DNA of 20,286 bases from Chara braunii (taxonomy: Eukaryota; Streptophyta; Charophyceae; Charales; Characeae), in assembly GCA_003427395.1 (NCBI GenBank), contig BFEA01000005.1:5788694-5808979 (forward strand). Reading direction: 5' to 3'. A program made the position numbers and the translations under genes. This document shows, in pieces, positions 17,898 to 20,286 of this stretch. Below the pieces are notes generated by a model. It worked only from the letters and a program-made list of their open reading frames with translations. It was not told where the DNA came from and searched no databases. Each line of letters begins with the position of its first letter. Within the stretch, counting starts at the first letter, position 1.

Positions 17898-17908
17898 TCA
17901 ACATCAAA

Positions 17909-19620
17909 GCTTCAATCTATTGGTGGGGAGCATCACCTGTTGGAAAGCGGGTCGAGCGTCCCGTTGAGCACAATAATAATCCAAAATTGATAGATCAAAA
18001 ACCATATCCTCCCACCACATTCTGCCATAACCAGTTAAGCAACTAGCTCAATGCCTCTTCACCCAACCGGGCGCCAGCTAAACTTGAAAACCTAGCACTC
18101 AACCAGGTACATCAATCCATGAGAAGGAATCAGTCCAAACCTAGACAAAGATCTATCTATACCAAGAGGCCGGAACAAGGCAGTTACAAGGAAGGGGAAA
18201 GAAATCAGGGAATTCAGAGAGAGTTCTGAGGGGGATAGCAGGATCCACAACACTCCAATCATTAAAAATCAATCTGTAGTTCCTTTTGACGGGGTGTAGA
18301 GCATTGTCATGCCCTCCTTCCCATATTACTCTTCCCAACCTCCGACCCTGATCCCCTCCCAGCCATCTTTTGTTAAAACGAGTGATCTGGTGCTAGATAT
18401 TATTATGGAATGATAAGTGAAGAATTTTATCCTTTAAATGTTGCCATTTAATAGTGATTTTTGTTTGAATCTGTTGTTTGATAGTCTCTGTAAAATCTGG
18501 CCCATCCAGGCGGACATTTTTCATCTCATAAGTACATCTTCTTGTCCAGATAGCCCAGATGATAGTCTTTCTTCCAATTACAAAAAGATTAGTTGTAAAC
18601 TCTTCCACTTGATCAGGATACCAGGACTCCAGAAGGAGAGTTCTCCAATCCCAAGGCCAAGGCAAAGAGGTACCCAGCTGGTTCCAGATCCTATCCCACC
18701 ATCTCCAGAGTCATACCGACCCTGGACATTGAAGGAAAATATGCTCTATTGTTTCCGGAATGAGCTTGGAAGGGAATGCAGATTTGCAAAGTTTACACCA
18801 TAGGAAAGCAATACCTTTCTGTTTCAGGGACGTCCTATCAATGATCCAGTCATTAGTGGGAAGGCACCAGTGAACAATTTGCCTTTGTAATAAGGCTAAC
18901 TTGGCAGGTTTGGTTTTAATTATCTGGAACCATTTGATCCTCCTTAGATCATCCATACCTATATTAAAATGTTTATGCCATCTCTCTCTCTTATACAAGT
19001 CTTTAGATAAAATTTAGGACAGATCATTCTATATGTGGCTTTGACAGAGAGGGTAAGAAGGTTCTTAGAATGCAGTTGTCCTAATCTTCCTGGAGGCGTC
19101 CAAGTCCAAGAGAGGGGATCGAATGGAAGATGGGAAATTGGAGTATCAGGTTTAAAGGCTAGCCACTTATCTTTATCCTTCAAGACTCTAATCCGCATGA
19201 GCAGATCAAAAGAAGACCATGTAATGTTGTCTTGTTGATTCTGAACCAAATATCCATCCTCTTAAATATTAAATACTGATAAAAAAATTTGGTTTGGATT
19301 ATGAAGCTCAATAATATTCCCAAGTATACCTTGTTGATTAAGGAGGGCAACCCAATCCCCTTCAAAGAGCTCGGACCCTTCCGTAGGATTCTGATTCAAT
19401 CCAAGGGGATTAATTTAGTTATTTTATCAAGTGTGGTTCTCTGGTGATGAGTATGTCTAAGCCTATCATGGAGGTCTTCTACTGAACACCAGTCCCTCTT
19501 TTCTTGATTTCAAATGTCCCTTACCCTTATGACCCCTCTTTTGATCCAACTGTTTCATGGGGTATCCATACAGTGAAGGACACATCCTTGACCATCCTTA
19601 ATAAACTTATTGTTAAATAA
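17909..19620 (-). pseudogene. LINE-C: 5-prime-truncated L1-type LINE, C-terminal part and 3-prime UTR
   Basis: Homologous to the last third of LINE-A. It starts about 19620 (degraded FIKDGQGCVLH and TP-stop-NSWIKRGVIRVRDI, matching WATWVKHGILRIKDLW). It continues with PISHLPFDPLSWTW (about 19150), SVKATYRMICPKFYLKTCIR (about 19050), IKWFQIIKTKPAKLALLQRQ and IVHWCLPTNDWIIDRTSLKQ. The zinc block is WCKLCKSAFPSKLIPETIEH IFLQC (about 18810-18735), keeping the Cys and His residues and the EH lost in LINE-A. The end is near 18153. The 3-prime UTR carries the 55-bp core at 17909-17962, where one base pair of the hairpin is broken (TCGAGC for TCCAGC). No endonuclease or RT domain is present. Several frame changes are visible. 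Confidence 0.9.
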
Positions 19621-19666
19621 GAACTAGCTAAGCGCCAGCGGTGCGGGCAATGCAGTCAATGCCCGG

Positions 19667-19703
<37 letters not shown>
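19621..19703 (+). mobile_element. Hairpin plus A37 tail, possible plus-strand retroposon end
   Basis: CGGGCA (19644-19649) pairs with TGCCCG (19660-19665) across a 10-base loop, directly followed by A37 (19667-19703). It abuts the 5-prime truncation point of LINE-C. The element body cannot be delimited. It could instead be a chance homopolymer. Confidence 0.35.
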
Positions 19704-19704
<1 letters not shown>

Positions 19705-19749
19705 GTTAGGTCAAAACCAACTGCAAAATTTTAGCACAATTAACGAATT

Positions 19750-19880
19750 CAAGAAATGGAAGATGGATAGAGACACAAAGAAAGGAAGAGAGAGAGGGAG
19801 AAAGGAGGGAAAGAGAGATGGACAGATACAGATACTGAGAGACAGAGGAGTAAGAAAATAATGCAAAAAAAAAAAAAAAC
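19750..19880. repeat. Polypurine tract with A15
   Basis: A GA-rich plus strand (19753-19860) of AGAGAGAGGGAGAAAGG type is followed by A15 (19865-19879). It is low-complexity sequence; minus frames over it (Phe/Ser/Leu-rich) are artefacts of composition. Confidence 0.85.
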
Positions 19881-20286
19881 AGCCGAATAAGTGCACGTGA
19901 ATGTTTTTGTTTTTTTTAATATATACTGAGGAATATATGTTTTTTTTTTTCCCTCAAGTTGCGCCCCCCCCCCCAACTCGGACTTGGATCCACTTCATGC
20001 TTCACCACACACGAAACCCGCAATCCGGCAGCTAAGAAGTGGACATTAATTTTTTTTTTTGGTAGCGAATAGTCGAAAATATTATTTTATTTTATTTTTC
20101 TTTAATAGGGTACGCGGGGGGCTTCTCGTTGCTCTTGGATCCATATCTTGTTTCACCACACATAAAACCTACACCGGGCCGCTAAGAAGTGCACGTGAAT
20201 GTTTTTGTTTTTTTTAATATATACTGAGGAATATATGTTGTTGTTTTTTTTTCAAGTTGCAGGGGGGGGGTCTCCGCCCCCCTCCC
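19881..20286. repeat. 149-bp satellite repeat, about 2.7 units, running off the window
   Basis: The landmark AAGTGCACGTGAATG (or AAGTGGACATTAAT) recurs at 19889, 20037 and 20187, giving periods of 148 and 150 bp. Each unit then has a T-rich block, CAAGTTGC or an equivalent, a C or G homopolymer, and CTTGGATCCA...TTTCACCACACA...GGC-GCTAAG. Units 1 and 3 share their T-rich part closely (both have AATATATACTGAGGAATATA), while unit 2 differs there. The homopolymer is C11 in unit 1 and G9 in unit 3, so an inversion or replacement has occurred. Confidence 0.85.

Noticed and set aside
1-20286. CRISPR array, prokaryotic operon or phage region
   Set aside because: No regularly spaced identical short repeats with spacers, no ribosome binding sites or operon spacing; the window is eukaryotic repeat DNA.

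Overview
This looks like a repeat-rich, gene-poor stretch of a eukaryotic nuclear genome. I see no intact host gene, rRNA or tRNA. Nearly everything identifiable is retroelement debris on the minus strand, plus a TIR element, tandem repeats, microsatellites and poly(A)/poly(T) runs. The LINEs have an APE endonuclease, an L1-type reverse transcriptase (RT), a C-terminal zinc-binding domain like that of plant L1 elements (zf-RVT) and A-rich tails. That combination points to the green plant lineage. A charophyte alga such as Chara is my best guess from memory of similar proteins; it is inference only.

Layout. 1-72 is a GA microsatellite. 769-1478 is a 273-bp tandem array carrying half of a CCHC zinc knuckle. 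1479-3650 and 5640-7990 are two diverged, decayed copies (minus strand) of one unusual Penelope-like RT family. Between them lie a 493-bp element with 66-bp terminal inverted repeats (3689-4181), a degenerate hammerhead-ribozyme-like motif (5008-5057, minus) and a tRNA B-box-like repeat field (5288-5572). 8018-8166 is a plus-strand retroposon end with an A-rich tail. 8690-9100 (minus) is an overlooked coding-like remnant, possibly gag-like.

9101-13990 is the best LINE copy (LINE-A): EN, RT and zinc domain, ending in A15 and 17 CAAA units. It is dead, with a 43-bp tandem duplication, several in-frame stops and frameshifts. 14020-16285 is a more decayed, 5-prime-truncated relative (LINE-B) broken by an internal duplication and a G20 run. 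16749-16766 is a poly(T) run bracketed by 12-bp direct repeats. 16898-17430 holds a 191-bp direct repeat. 17909-19620 is a third LINE fragment (LINE-C). The right edge (19880-20286) is a satellite of about 149 bp that runs out of the window.

The genes do not work together as a pathway. Three related LINEs, all on the minus strand, share a 55-bp 3-prime-UTR core that can fold into a hairpin. The same core occurs next to an unrelated A tail on the other strand, which suggests that the LINE machinery mobilised a truncated or non-autonomous partner. The Penelope-like pair with a hammerhead-like motif between them fits what is known of such elements.
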